64,000 bases of DNA, from positions 1,206,001 to 1,270,000 of the forward strand of contig NZ_CP009913.1 in the NCBI RefSeq assembly GCF_000785515.1, given 5' to 3'. Positions 45,498 through 54,647 of this stretch are shown piece after piece. The notes under the pieces are model-generated. The model was not told the origin of the DNA, did not search any database, and saw nothing but the letters and a program-made list of their open reading frames with translations. The stretch is from Streptococcus salivarius (GTDB lineage Bacteria > Bacillota > Bacilli > Lactobacillales > Streptococcaceae). The stretch's first letter is position 1. The number at the start of each line of letters is the position of its first letter. The position numbers were made by a program, and so were the translations under genes.

Positions 45498-46454
45498 TTA
45501 TTTAGATTTGATATAGTTAACACCATCAGCTTTTGGTGCTACTGCTTTACCAAAGAATGCAGCCAAGACAATAATTGTCAAGACATATGGTGCAATTTGC
45601 AAGTAGACGTTTGGTACATGTGAAATAAGCGGAAGTTGTTTCCCGATAATTGCCAATGATTGTGACAAACCGAAGAATAAACTTGAGAGCATAGCTCCAA
45701 CTGGATTCCAACGACCAAAAATCATAGCAGCCAAGGCGATGAAACCAGGACCTGCAATCGTCGTAATAGCAAAGTTGTTAGAGATGGATTGAGCATAAAC
45801 TGCACCACCAACACCACCAAGGAATCCTGAAATCATGACACCATAGTAGCGCATACGGTAAACATTAATACCAAGTGTATCCGCTGCCTGTGGGTGCTCA
45901 CCTACTGAGCGAAGACGCAAACCAAAGCGAGTCTTGAAGATAACCCACCAAGACACAACTGAAACCAAAATCGCTACATATGCAATCAAGGAAACGTTCG
46001 TAAAGAAGACTTTACCCAAGACTGGAATGTGGCTCAAAATTGGAAATGATACAGTTTTAAAGTTATGGCTAATAGCTGGTGTTTGGCCGGCACCAAAGAT
46101 AACACGTGTCAGAAAGACTGCTAAAGATGGAGCAATCAAGTTCAATACCGTACCAGAGACAACATGATCCGCACGGAAATTAATGGTCGCAACCGCGTGG
46201 AGCAATGAGTAAACAAGACCAATAAGACCTGCTACAATTGCGGCAATCCAAGGAGTTGCATCACCAAAACTATCTGCAAAATTCAAGTTAAAGAGAACAC
46301 CTGCGAAGGCTCCAATAACCATGATTCCCTCAAGACCGACATTTACGATACCGCCTCGTTCAGAGAAAGTACCACCGATACTTGTGAAAATCAATGGTGC
46401 TGAGTATTTTAGCATAGAGGCAACAATCAAGGCTAAAATTGTAATGAAGTCCAT
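45498..46454 (-). CDS. nupQ: Nucleoside ABC transporter permease (NupQ/NupC type)
   Basis: 318 aa with about nine transmembrane helices, beginning MDFITILALIVASMLKYSAPLIFTSIGGTFSERGGIVNVGLEGIM, the signature of this BPD_transp_2 subgroup. FGLRLRSVGEHPQAADTLGIN is the cytoplasmic loop that meets the ATPase. Last gene of the salvage operon, one base after nupP. Confidence 0.9.
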   Translation of the reverse strand: MDFITILALIVASMLKYSAPLIFTSIGGTFSERGGIVNVGLEGIMVIGAFAGVLFNLNFADSFGDATPWIAAIVAGLIGLVYSLLHAVATINFRADHVVSGTVLNLIAPSLAVFLTRVIFGAGQTPAISHNFKTVSFPILSHIPVLGKVFFTNVSLIAYVAILVSVVSWWVIFKTRFGLRLRSVGEHPQAADTLGINVYRMRYYGVMISGFLGGVGGAVYAQSISNNFAITTIAGPGFIALAAMIFGRWNPVGAMLSSLFFGLSQSLAIIGKQLPLISHVPNVYLQIAPYVLTIIVLAAFFGKAVAPKADGVNYIKSK

Positions 46455-46455
46455 A

Positions 46456-47523
46456 TTAGTTTTGTCCTCCTTTAGCTTTCACTGACTTTTGACGAGGGCG
46501 AACCCAATATCTAATAATATAGTTAGCACCGACAAAGAAGATAATCAAAGCAGATACAACGTCGATAACTTCAGGAGGCACACCAATCATACCACTCTTA
46601 CCTACAGACAAGACACCATAAAGAAGGGCAGCAAACGGAATACCAATAGGTGAATTAGTAGCCAAAAGAGCAACCGCCATACCGTTCCAACCAATTGCCA
46701 ATGAAGAGTTTTGAACAAAGGCATTTTGGAAGGTACCAAGTCCTTCTACTGTTCCTCCAAGTCCACAAAGGGCACCTGAAATAATCATAGACATGATAAT
46801 AACACGTTTTGATGACATCCCTGCATATTCAGATGCATGAGGGTTAAGACCTACAGATGTAATTTCAAAACCAGTTGTTGTTTTCTTGAGCATGAACCAA
46901 ACAAGGAAAACTGCTGCAAGAGCAAGGAAGAAACCAATATTAAAACGTGAGCCACCGGTTAGAGAGGATAAGAATTCTGTTTGATAGCTTGCAGAGGCTG
47001 CGACCTTATTAGATGCTTCTGATGAACGTAACATGTCGGCTGTAAAACCAAATCGAACAATATTGTTTGCTACATACAAAATGATGTAGTTCATCATGAT
47101 GGTAACAATGACCTCACTAGTTCCCAAGTAAGCACGAAGAATACCCGGAATTGCACCAGCGATACCACCAGCTACTAGACCGATGATTACTGTACAGAAA
47201 ACTGAAACTACTTTTGGTAATTCTGGAAATGATAATGCAAACCATACAGCCGAAGTCCAACCTGCTAAAGCCTGACCAGGCAAACCAACGTTAAAGAAAC
47301 CAGCTTTAGATGCTACAGAAAATCCGAGTGCGATAAGAATCAAGGGACTCATGGCACGAAGAATTTCACCAATATTTTTCAAAGAACCGAAGGCTGTACT
47401 GAAGAGATCATAGTAAGCCCAGAATGGATCGTAACCAAAGATTAACATCAATACAGCCCCGATCAACATTCCCAAGAGGACAGCAATCAAAGGAACTGCC
47501 CAATTTTGTGTTTTCTTAGACAT
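46456..47523 (-). CDS. nupP: Nucleoside ABC transporter permease (NupP/NupB type)
   Basis: 355 aa, about nine to ten transmembrane helices. The family blocks SKAGFFNVGLPGQALAGW (residues ~88-105) and TTGFEITSVGLNPHASEYAGM (~218-238, ATPase contact) are clear. Its start overlaps nupO by 8 nt. With nupQ it forms the heterodimeric channel for purine and pyrimidine nucleosides. Confidence 0.9.
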   Translation of the reverse strand: MSKKTQNWAVPLIAVLLGMLIGAVLMLIFGYDPFWAYYDLFSTAFGSLKNIGEILRAMSPLILIALGFSVASKAGFFNVGLPGQALAGWTSAVWFALSFPELPKVVSVFCTVIIGLVAGGIAGAIPGILRAYLGTSEVIVTIMMNYIILYVANNIVRFGFTADMLRSSEASNKVAASASYQTEFLSSLTGGSRFNIGFFLALAAVFLVWFMLKKTTTGFEITSVGLNPHASEYAGMSSKRVIIMSMIISGALCGLGGTVEGLGTFQNAFVQNSSLAIGWNGMAVALLATNSPIGIPFAALLYGVLSVGKSGMIGVPPEVIDVVSALIIFFVGANYIIRYWVRPRQKSVKAKGGQN

Positions 47524-49054
47524 TTGCTTCCTCCTTATTCAATTGTCCACCAGCCATTAGGATACCAAGATCTTGCTTATTCGTTTCAGCAGGATCTAGG
47601 ATACCTTGAATTGCACCATCGTAGATAACTGCAATTCTGTCTGACATATCAAGAATTTCATCCAATTCAAAGCTGACTACAATAACAGCCTTACCTTTAT
47701 CACGCTCAGCGATAATACGTTTACGAATGTATTCAATGGCACCTACGTCAAGACCACGAGTTGGTTGACTGACAATAAGAAGCTCTGGGTCACGGTCAAT
47801 TTCACGGGCGATAACAGCTTTTTGTTGGTTACCACCAGACAAGTCACCACCAGCAATCAACTCTCCAGCACCACGAACGTCAAATTCTTCCATCAATTCT
47901 CGAGCTTTAGCATTGATAACATTATAGTTCAAGATACCATTTTTCGAATTTGGCTCCTTGTAGTAGGTTTGAAGGGCAATATTTTCAGCTACTGTCATTT
48001 CAAGAACCATACCGTCACGGTGACGGTCTTCAGGAATATGACCAACACTCATCTCTGTAATCTGACGAGTTGTCTTATGAATAATAGATTCACCCTTGAT
48101 AGTAATGTCACCAGACTTAACTTTACGTAGTCCAGTAATCGCTTGAACAAGCTCTGTTTGACCGTTACCATCAATACCGGCAATACCGATGATTTCACCC
48201 GCACGAACATCTAAAGATAAGTTCTTAACGGCAGGAACACCACGGTTCTCATTAACCACCAAATCTTTAATAGAAAGAACAACTTCTTTTGGATTTGAAG
48301 GAATTTTTTCTGTTTTAAAGGAGACATGACGACCAACCATCATTTCGGCCAAGTCAGCATTTGTTGATCCTTCAATTGTCACTGTATCAATTGATTTACC
48401 ACGACGGATAACTGTGACACGGTCAGAAACCGCACGAATCTCATCCAATTTATGGGTGATAAGGATAATTGACTTGCCTTCTTTGACCAAGGTTTTCATG
48501 ATGTTTAGAAGTTCAGTAATTTCAGACGGAGTCAATACCGCAGTCGGTTCATCGAAAATCAAAATATCAGCACCACGATACAGAGTCTTAAGGATTTCAA
48601 CACGCTGTTGAGCACCAACAGAAATATCTGCCACCTTAGCTGTTGGATCTACCGCAAGACCATATCTTTCAGAGAGCTCAGTAATTTCCTTAATAGCCTT
48701 CTTCATATCAAGGACACCACCAGCTTTGGTTACCTCACTACCCAGGATGATATTCTCAGCAACTGTAAAAGCTTCAACCAACATAAAGTGTTGGTGAACC
48801 ATCCCAATCCCCAATTTCGTTGCTTTCGAAGGTGAATCAATCGTCACCTCTTGTCCATTAACCTTAATAATCCCGCTTGTTGGCTGTAAAAGACCTGCAA
48901 GCATGTTCATTAAGGTTGACTTACCAGCACCATTTTCACCGAGGAGGGCATGGATTTCTCCTGGTCTCACATCAAGATTGATATGATCATTTGCCACAAA
49001 TTCACCAAATTTTTTGGTAATATCGTGCATCTCAATGACATTTGGCTTCGTCAT
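47516..49054 (-). CDS. nupO: Nucleoside ABC transporter ATP-binding protein (NupO/NupA type)
   Basis: 512 aa, two fused ABC domains as in sugar and nucleoside importers. First domain: Walker A GENGAGKST, degenerate signature ISVGAQQRVEILKTL, Walker B ILIFDEPTAVLTP. Second domain: GIDGNGQTEL in place of a full Walker A, DLSGGNQQKAVIAREI, LLIVSQPTRGLDVG with Ser-Gln instead of Asp-Glu, so only the first site is likely fully active. I use ATG 49054 (MTKPNVIEMHD), with GGAG upstream. Confidence 0.92.
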   Translation of the reverse strand: MTKPNVIEMHDITKKFGEFVANDHINLDVRPGEIHALLGENGAGKSTLMNMLAGLLQPTSGIIKVNGQEVTIDSPSKATKLGIGMVHQHFMLVEAFTVAENIILGSEVTKAGGVLDMKKAIKEITELSERYGLAVDPTAKVADISVGAQQRVEILKTLYRGADILIFDEPTAVLTPSEITELLNIMKTLVKEGKSIILITHKLDEIRAVSDRVTVIRRGKSIDTVTIEGSTNADLAEMMVGRHVSFKTEKIPSNPKEVVLSIKDLVVNENRGVPAVKNLSLDVRAGEIIGIAGIDGNGQTELVQAITGLRKVKSGDITIKGESIIHKTTRQITEMSVGHIPEDRHRDGMVLEMTVAENIALQTYYKEPNSKNGILNYNVINAKARELMEEFDVRGAGELIAGGDLSGGNQQKAVIAREIDRDPELLIVSQPTRGLDVGAIEYIRKRIIAERDKGKAVIVVSFELDEILDMSDRIAVIYDGAIQGILDPAETNKQDLGILMAGGQLNKEEANV

Positions 49055-49084
49055 ACAATCTCCTTTCAAGAATTATTTTTATAT

Positions 49085-49119
49085 CAGCAAAGGGAAATAT
49101 AAACTGCTTCCCTTTGCTG
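49085..49119 (-). promoter_or_regulatory. Intercistronic hairpin between bmpA and nupO
   Basis: CAGCAAAGGGAA and TTCCCTTTGCTG form a perfect 12-bp stem with an 11-nt loop. No T run follows on the minus strand, so it looks like a transcript-processing or stability element or a leaky terminator. Confidence 0.65.
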
Positions 49120-49152
49120 AGACAAAAATTGTCCCAGTTTAGATATTATGGA

Positions 49153-50223
49153 TTATTTGCTAAGACCATCAGTTGGTTTCAATTCACCATTCTTGATTTG
49201 TTCTTTAGCTTTTTCTACTGCATCCTTGATATCAGAAGGAAGCTTAGATGTTACGATGTCAACACCACCATCTTTGATACCATAAGTCTTAGTAGAACCA
49301 CCTTCAAATTTATCGCCTTTAAGTTGTCCGTTAGCGATATCTTTAACAACTGTACCAACTTTTTTGATTGTTGAAGTCAAAACAAAGTTAGATTTTTTCT
49401 TGTCTGAAGATGTATAGTTACCTTCTGCATTTTGGTCACGGTCAACACCGATTACCCAAACTTTCTTATCGCTGTCAGCATCAAGTTTTTCGTTAACTTC
49501 TTTAGCTGCTGTGAAGACACCAGTACCAGTACCACCAGCTGCTTGATAGATTACGTCAACGCCTGAAGCGTACATAGTTGAAGCAATTGTTGTACCTTTA
49601 GCAGCGTCTGAGAATGATTCAGCATATTGAACTTGTACATCGATGTCTGGTTTTACAGATTTAGCACCTGCTGTGAAACCAGCTTCAAAACGTGTAATTG
49701 TATCTGATGTTTGACCACCAATGAAACCAACTTTATTTGTTTTTGATTGCATTGCTGCTGCGATACCTGCAAGGTAAGCACCTTCGTTATCAGCAAACAA
49801 AACGCTCTCAACATTCTTTTGGTCTTTGATGACATCATCAATGATTACGTAGTTAACATCTTCATGTTCCTTAGCAGCATCTGAAACAGCATCATGAAGG
49901 GCAAAACCAACACCAAAGATGAGGTTGTAACCTTGGCTTTGAGCAGCTGACATATTGTTTGCAAAGTCAGACTCTGAGTTTGATTGGAAGTAAGTAAAGC
50001 CAGAATCTTTTTTAAGTTTGTTAGCTTTACCCCACTCTTGGAGTCCTTCCCATGCTGATTGGTTAAATGATTTATCATCTACCCCACCAGTATCTGTAAC
50101 GATAGCAGCTTTAACTTTAGAATCAGCTGATGATCCACCGCGTCCGCCACGAGCACATGCTGCAAGACCAAGTGCTGCTACAGCAACAAGGCCAAGACCG
50201 ATAATTTTCTTGTTCAATTTCAT
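49153..50223 (-). CDS. bmpA: Nucleoside-binding lipoprotein (BmpA/PnrA family)
   Basis: Captures nucleosides for NupOPQ. 356 aa. Type II signal peptide with lipobox GLAAC (Cys at about 23), followed by a Gly/Arg/Ser linker. Ligand-binding blocks: DTGGVDDKSFNQSAWEGLQEWG, FIGGQTSDTITRFEAGF, YAESFSDAAKGTTIASTMYASGVDVIYQAAGGTGTGVF and VDRDQNAEG. I use ATG 50223 (MKLNKKIIGLG) behind AGGAGG. Known in S. pneumoniae as PnrA and elsewhere as a purine nucleoside receptor. Confidence 0.92.
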   Translation of the reverse strand: MKLNKKIIGLGLVAVAALGLAACARGGRGGSSADSKVKAAIVTDTGGVDDKSFNQSAWEGLQEWGKANKLKKDSGFTYFQSNSESDFANNMSAAQSQGYNLIFGVGFALHDAVSDAAKEHEDVNYVIIDDVIKDQKNVESVLFADNEGAYLAGIAAAMQSKTNKVGFIGGQTSDTITRFEAGFTAGAKSVKPDIDVQVQYAESFSDAAKGTTIASTMYASGVDVIYQAAGGTGTGVFTAAKEVNEKLDADSDKKVWVIGVDRDQNAEGNYTSSDKKKSNFVLTSTIKKVGTVVKDIANGQLKGDKFEGGSTKTYGIKDGGVDIVTSKLPSDIKDAVEKAKEQIKNGELKPTDGLSK

Positions 50224-50284
50224 CTTGAACACTCCTCCTATAACTTGCAAGAAAACTTGCTTAATAAAGAATAAAACAACTAGA

Positions 50285-50683
50285 CTATTGTAAGTCTGTA
50301 AAAGAGTATGGTAACAACTCTCCGACTGTCATCTCGACTGTCGATTTATCTTCAGCGATAAGAATCACTTTAGAATCGGATTTAAAAAACTCAGCCATCA
50401 CTTGGCGACATGCACCGCATGGTGATATAGGCTCTTTGGTATCACCGTAAACAGCGAGACACTCAAAATCACGGTGTCCTTCAGATACCGCTTTAAAAAT
50501 AGCCGTTCTTTCTGCACAATTGGTCAATCCAAAAGAGGCATTTTCTATATTGCAGCCTTGAAAGATTTCTCCATTTTTTGTAATCAAAGCCGCACCAACT
50601 CTAAACTTAGAGTAGGGAACATAGGCATTTTCTGCTGCCAATCGAGCTGCTTCTATCACTTTCTCTTTGTTAGTAACTGTCAT
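50285..50683 (-). CDS. cdd: Cytidine deaminase
   Basis: Deaminates cytidine and deoxycytidine to uridine forms. 132 aa, tetrameric type. Zinc ligands and catalytic Glu: CAERTAIF and PCGACRQV; the substrate loop KFRVGAALITKNGEIFQGCNIENASFG is typical. It lies 4 nt after deoC. Confidence 0.95.
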   Translation of the reverse strand: MTVTNKEKVIEAARLAAENAYVPYSKFRVGAALITKNGEIFQGCNIENASFGLTNCAERTAIFKAVSEGHRDFECLAVYGDTKEPISPCGACRQVMAEFFKSDSKVILIAEDKSTVEMTVGELLPYSFTDLQ

Positions 50684-50687
50684 GGCT

Positions 50688-51332
50688 TTATTGACCTTTC
50701 ATAATGGCCACTCCTGACGAAGTACCAATACGGGTTGCACCAGCTTTGATAAAGGCTTTAGCCGCCTCAAGTGTACGTGCTCCACCAGATGCCTTGACTC
50801 CCATAATAGGACCAACAGCTTCTCGCATAAGTTCAATATCTTCAATGGTAGCACCACCAGTAGAAAACCCTGTAGATGTCTTCACAAAATCTGCACCTGC
50901 CAGTTTTGCTAATTGGCAAGCTTCGACCTTTTCTTCATCAGTCAATAGACAAGTTTCAATAATAACCTTCACAAGTTTTCTTCCACTAGCTTCAACAACA
51001 GCTTTAATATCGTCTTCAACTAATTTAAGATTTCTAGATTTAAGAGCACCGATATTGATTACCATATCAATTTCATCCGCCCCATTGGCAATAGCATCCT
51101 TGGCTTCAAAAGCCTTAACTGCAGAAGTCGATGCTCCCAAAGGAAAACCGATAACCGTACAAACTTTAACAGAACTATCTTTTAGCAATTCAGCTGCCGT
51201 TTTGACCCAAGTTGGATTAACACAGACGCTGGCAAACTCATACTTCTTAGCCTCATCAATTAAGGAAAGAATCTGTTCTTTATTAGCATCAGCTTTTAGT
51301 AAGGTATGGTCAATATAGCTATTAACAGACAT
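50688..51332 (-). CDS. deoC: Deoxyribose-phosphate aldolase
   Basis: Splits deoxyribose-5-phosphate to glyceraldehyde-3-phosphate and acetaldehyde. 214 aa. The Schiff-base lysine is in [16 protein letters not shown] and the second lysine in [12 protein letters not shown] use ATG 51332 ([13 protein letters not shown]), with AAGGAG upstream. Acetaldehyde made here could feed the alcohol dehydrogenase at 13.3 kb, though no direct link is visible. Confidence 0.95.
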   Translation of the reverse strand: MSVNSYIDHTLLKADANKEQILSLIDEAKKYEFASVCVNPTWVKTAAELLKDSSVKVCTVIGFPLGASTSAVKAFEAKDAIANGADEIDMVINIGALKSRNLKLVEDDIKAVVEASGRKLVKVIIETCLLTDEEKVEACQLAKLAGADFVKTSTGFSTGGATIEDIELMREAVGPIMGVKASGGARTLEAAKAFIKAGATRIGTSSGVAIMKGQ

Positions 51333-51365
51333 AAACAAACTCCTTGATTAGGATTAAATTAAGTG

Positions 51366-52643
51366 TTAGCGAATTATTTTTAATATTTCTGTCGTTTCTT
51401 TACATTCACTACCCATAATAACATTTTTTTCGAATTCAGTCAGCATTTTTTCAGATAAAATTTCTTGGCTATAGACCTTGGCAATAAGGTCTCCCTGAGT
51501 CACAGAATCGCCAACTTTCTTTTCAAATACAATTCCTGTTTCATAATTAAGACTATCTGACTTCGTAGCTCGACCTGCTCCTAATTGCATAGCAAATTTT
51601 CCAAATGCCATTGCAGGTAACTCTTTAATGTAACCTGTTTCATGAGCATGAATATCTGTCACGACAGGAGCACTGCTATGACGATAAAGATCAGTCAAAT
51701 CACCACCTTGAGCTTGAATGAGTTCTTCAAACTTAGCAAGGGCTTTTCCACCCACTAAGTGCTGACGAATCTCTTCCTGACTAGCTTCAACCTGAGCCAA
51801 ATCTAATAGAATCTCAGCCAACTCACAGATAAAGTCAGTGATATCTTCACGTCCCTTACCTTGCATAATTTCAATAGCCTCTGTGATTTCTAAACGGTTA
51901 CCAATAGCCTTACCTAGTGGCTGGCTCATATCTGTAATAACTGCAATCGTTTCACGATTGACCTCATGACCTAGTGCAACCATGGTTTCAGACAACTTCT
52001 CAGCGTCAGACATATTTTTCATAAAAGCGCCTTGACCAACAGTAACATCCAGTAAAATCTTATCAGCGCCTGCTGCAATCTTTTTGGACATAACAGAGCT
52101 TGCGATTAGAGGAATGGAATCTACTGTTGCAGTGACATCACGCAAGGCATAAAGAAGTTTATCAGCCTTAACCAAATGCTCAGACTGACCAATAAGGGAA
52201 ATCCCAATGTCTTTAACTTGCTGAATGAATTCTTTCTTACTACGCTCAACCTGATAGCCTTTGATAGACTCTAATTTGTCAATCGTTCCACCTGTGTGTC
52301 CGAGACCACGACCACTCATCTTAGCCACTGGAACACCAAAGCTAGCTACAAGCGGCATCAGAATGATGGTTACCTTATCACCAACACCTCCGGTCGAATG
52401 TTTATCTACCTTAACACCTGGAATTTCTGACAAATCATATTGTTCACCTGAAGCAACCATATCAGTGGTCAAATCATGGATTTCACGAATAGACATACCT
52501 TGATAATAAATCGCCATCGCCAAAGCAGCTATCTGATAGTCTGGTATTTCCCCAGACACATAGCCATTAATGAGATATGAAATTTCCTCTGTGCTTAACT
52601 CGCCACCATCTCTTTTCTTTTCAATTAAATCAACTGTTCTCAT
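51366..52643 (-). CDS. pdp: Pyrimidine-nucleoside phosphorylase
   Basis: Phosphorolysis of uridine, thymidine and deoxyuridine. 425 aa. Phosphate and pyrimidine site: VDKHSTGGVGDKVTI and KMSGRGLGHTGGTIDKLESI; the C-terminal beta domain ends with lipoyl-like hinges (GIVFEKKVGDSVTQGDLIAKVYS). Its ATG overlaps the methyltransferase stop by 4 nt. Confidence 0.94.
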   Translation of the reverse strand: MRTVDLIEKKRDGGELSTEEISYLINGYVSGEIPDYQIAALAMAIYYQGMSIREIHDLTTDMVASGEQYDLSEIPGVKVDKHSTGGVGDKVTIILMPLVASFGVPVAKMSGRGLGHTGGTIDKLESIKGYQVERSKKEFIQQVKDIGISLIGQSEHLVKADKLLYALRDVTATVDSIPLIASSVMSKKIAAGADKILLDVTVGQGAFMKNMSDAEKLSETMVALGHEVNRETIAVITDMSQPLGKAIGNRLEITEAIEIMQGKGREDITDFICELAEILLDLAQVEASQEEIRQHLVGGKALAKFEELIQAQGGDLTDLYRHSSAPVVTDIHAHETGYIKELPAMAFGKFAMQLGAGRATKSDSLNYETGIVFEKKVGDSVTQGDLIAKVYSQEILSEKMLTEFEKNVIMGSECKETTEILKIIR

Positions 52644-53230
52644 AATTTCTCACTTCTAAGGATATAATATCCTTTAGCCTTTTTAACGACTTCAGCATTA
52701 CCAAACACATCCTCCATCTTAGCCTTAGCTGACGGAGCACCTTGTTTTTTCTGAATAACAATAGTTAGGTTACCACCTTGATTGAGATAATCATATGCCT
52801 CCTCGATAACTTGATGAACCACCTTCTTGCCCGCACGGATAGGTGGATTAGAAATAATATAGTCAAAACTTCCAGTGACATTTTCATAGATATTTGATTG
52901 GAAGATAGTAGCTTCAACCTTATTTCGTTGAGCATTTTGTCTAGCTAAATCAATCGCCCTACTATTGATGTCGATCATAGTGACTTTAACTCCTTGGACC
53001 TTGGCTAAACTGATACCGAGAGGACCATAGCCACAACCCACATCTAAAAGCGTTTTGCCAGCTTCCAAATCCAATGCACTCAAAAGCACTTGACTCCCAA
53101 AATCAATCATTTTTTTAGAGAAAACCCCAGCATCTGTATAAAACTGAAAACTTTCTCCTAATAAATTAACCTTTAAATCATGAATATCATGAGCCGCATC
53201 TGGCGTCTCAGCATAATACATTTTTGACAT
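52640..53230 (-). CDS. Class I methyltransferase (RsmC-like)
   Basis: 196 aa. SAM-binding motif LLDVGCGYGPLGISLAK (residues ~62-78), acidic loop VTMIDINSRAIDLARQNA, and the catalytic SNPPIRAGK, the NPPF/W-type motif of N2-guanine rRNA methyltransferases. It is single-domain, half the size of E. coli RsmC; the substrate is not proven. First gene of the salvage operon, as in other streptococci, although it has no obvious metabolic link to it. Confidence 0.88.
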   Translation of the reverse strand: MSKMYYAETPDAAHDIHDLKVNLLGESFQFYTDAGVFSKKMIDFGSQVLLSALDLEAGKTLLDVGCGYGPLGISLAKVQGVKVTMIDINSRAIDLARQNAQRNKVEATIFQSNIYENVTGSFDYIISNPPIRAGKKVVHQVIEEAYDYLNQGGNLTIVIQKKQGAPSAKAKMEDVFGNAEVVKKAKGYYILRSEKL

Positions 53231-53306
53231 TATTTTTTCCTTCTAGATAGTACTTTTTCTTTATCGTATCATAAATAGCAAAGTAAGGCTAGTGAAATGA
53301 CAAGGC

Positions 53307-53336
53307 TTACATTCGACCTTTTTTTTCTGCTATAAT
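53307..53336 (+). promoter_or_regulatory. coaA promoter
   Basis: TTACAT (53307-53312), 18-nt spacer, TATAAT (53331-53336) with upstream TGC. The -10 box ends 7 bases before the ATG. Confidence 0.7.
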
Positions 53337-53343
53337 ATTATTT

Positions 53344-54264
53344 ATGCTAAATGAATTTATCAATTTCGAAACGATATCACGCAAGGAATGGCAACGCCTT
53401 CATAAAGAGGACAATGCCCCATTGACTGCAGAAGAACTGGATTCCATTCGAAGCCTTAATGATAAGATTGATGTGCAAGAAGTTAGTGACATTTATCTTC
53501 CCCTTATCAATCTCATTCGTATCTATCAGAAAACTGCCAACGATCTAACCTTTTCTAAGAGTATCTTTTTACAAAAATCACAGACTAACCGTCCATTTAT
53601 TATTGGGGTATCTGGTTCAGTTGCTGTTGGCAAATCCACTACCAGTCGTTTGCTTCAACTCTTGTTGCAGCGTACCTTTCCCCAATCTAATGTTGAACTT
53701 GTGACAACTGATGGCTTTCTCTATCCTAACCAAACCTTGAAAGAAAAAGGCATCCTTAATCGTAAGGGCTTCCCTGAGTCCTACGATATGCCACTTCTTC
53801 TCAACTTTTTAGATACTATAAAAAATGGTGGTGATGTCAATATTCCTGTTTACTCTCATGAAATTTATGATATTGTACCAGGACTTACCCAAGAAATCAG
53901 ACAGCCTAATTTTTTAATTGTCGAAGGGATTAATGTTTTCCAGAACCCTATTAACCAACGGCTCTACATGAGTGACTATTTCGATTTTTCTCTCTTCATT
54001 GACGCTGAAGTTAATAATATCGAATCCTGGTATCTCGAACGTTTTCAAACCCTTCTTGAGCTCGCCAAAAAAGATGAAAACAACTACTACCATCGTTTCA
54101 CTAAATTTAGTAAGGATGAAGCTTTATCTTTAGCACAAAAAACCTGGCGTGATATCAATTTGGTTAACCTGGAAAATTATATCGAACCTACACGAAGTCG
54201 AGCTGAACTGATTCTTCACAAGGGAGACAATCATAAAATCGACTTCATCCACTTAAAAAAATAG
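53344..54264 (+). CDS. coaA: Pantothenate kinase (type I)
   Basis: First step of CoA synthesis from pantothenate. 306 aa, the CoaA type with P-loop [18 protein letters not shown] (residues ~94-111), [11 protein letters not shown] and the YDIVPG / EGINVFQ blocks. There is no ribosome site: the -10 hexamer ends 7 nt before the ATG, so the mRNA is probably leaderless. Divergent from the salvage operon; rpsT follows with its own promoter. Confidence 0.95.
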   Translation: MLNEFINFETISRKEWQRLHKEDNAPLTAEELDSIRSLNDKIDVQEVSDIYLPLINLIRIYQKTANDLTFSKSIFLQKSQTNRPFIIGVSGSVAVGKSTTSRLLQLLLQRTFPQSNVELVTTDGFLYPNQTLKEKGILNRKGFPESYDMPLLLNFLDTIKNGGDVNIPVYSHEIYDIVPGLTQEIRQPNFLIVEGINVFQNPINQRLYMSDYFDFSLFIDAEVNNIESWYLERFQTLLELAKKDENNYYHRFTKFSKDEALSLAQKTWRDINLVNLENYIEPTRSRAELILHKGDNHKIDFIHLKK

Positions 54265-54271
54265 AAAAAGC

Positions 54272-54300
54272 TTGCCAAGGGGCCTAAAATAACGTATAAT
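54272..54300 (+). promoter_or_regulatory. rpsT promoter
   Basis: TTGCCA (54272-54277), 17-nt spacer, TATAAT (54295-54300). Confidence 0.75.
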
Positions 54301-54333
54301 GACATAGTTAGATAAATTTTGGAGGTGAAAACA

Positions 54334-54570
54334 TTGGCAAATATTAAATCAGCTATCAAACGCGCTGAACTTAACGTTAAACAAAACGAAAAAAACTCAG
54401 CTCAAAAATCAGCTTTGCGTACTGCTATTAAAGCATTCAACGCTAACCCAACTGAAGAAGCTTACCGTGCTGCATCAGCTAGCATCGATAAAGCCGCTTC
54501 TAAAGGTTTGATTCATAAAAACAAAGCAAGCCGCGATAAATCACGTCTTGCAGCTAAATTGGCTAACTAA
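54334..54570 (+). CDS. rpsT: 30S ribosomal protein S20, TTG start
   Basis: Binds 16S rRNA during 30S assembly. 78 aa, highly basic and helical ([20 protein letters not shown]). The start is TTG 54334: the strong GGAGGTG at 54321-54327 sits 6 nt before it, and the mature N terminus ANIKS matches S20. An upstream in-frame TTG at 54319 overlaps the ribosome site. E. coli rpsT also starts at UUG, where the weak start helps autoregulation. Confidence 0.95.
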   Translation: MANIKSAIKRAELNVKQNEKNSAQKSALRTAIKAFNANPTEEAYRAASASIDKAASKGLIHKNKASRDKSRLAAKLAN

Positions 54571-54575
54571 TTGAA

Positions 54576-54597
54576 AGCTCCATTTAGGAGTTTTTTT
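54576..54597 (+). terminator. rpsT terminator
   Basis: AGCTCC...GGAGTT short stem followed by seven T. Confidence 0.75.
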
Positions 54598-54604
54598 ATT
54601 ACCT

Positions 54605-54640
54605 AAAAAACCTGCTAGATTATCGTCTAGCAGGTTTTCT
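54605..54640. terminator. ciaRH terminator, bidirectional
   Basis: CCTGCTAGA and TCTAGCAGG arms (54611-54634) with A run on the left and T run on the right. Confidence 0.8.
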
Positions 54641-54647
54641 TTATTAA

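Noticed and set aside
50704-51318. 204-codon open frame on the plus strand
   Set aside because: Antisense to deoC, which has full family motifs and a ribosome site.
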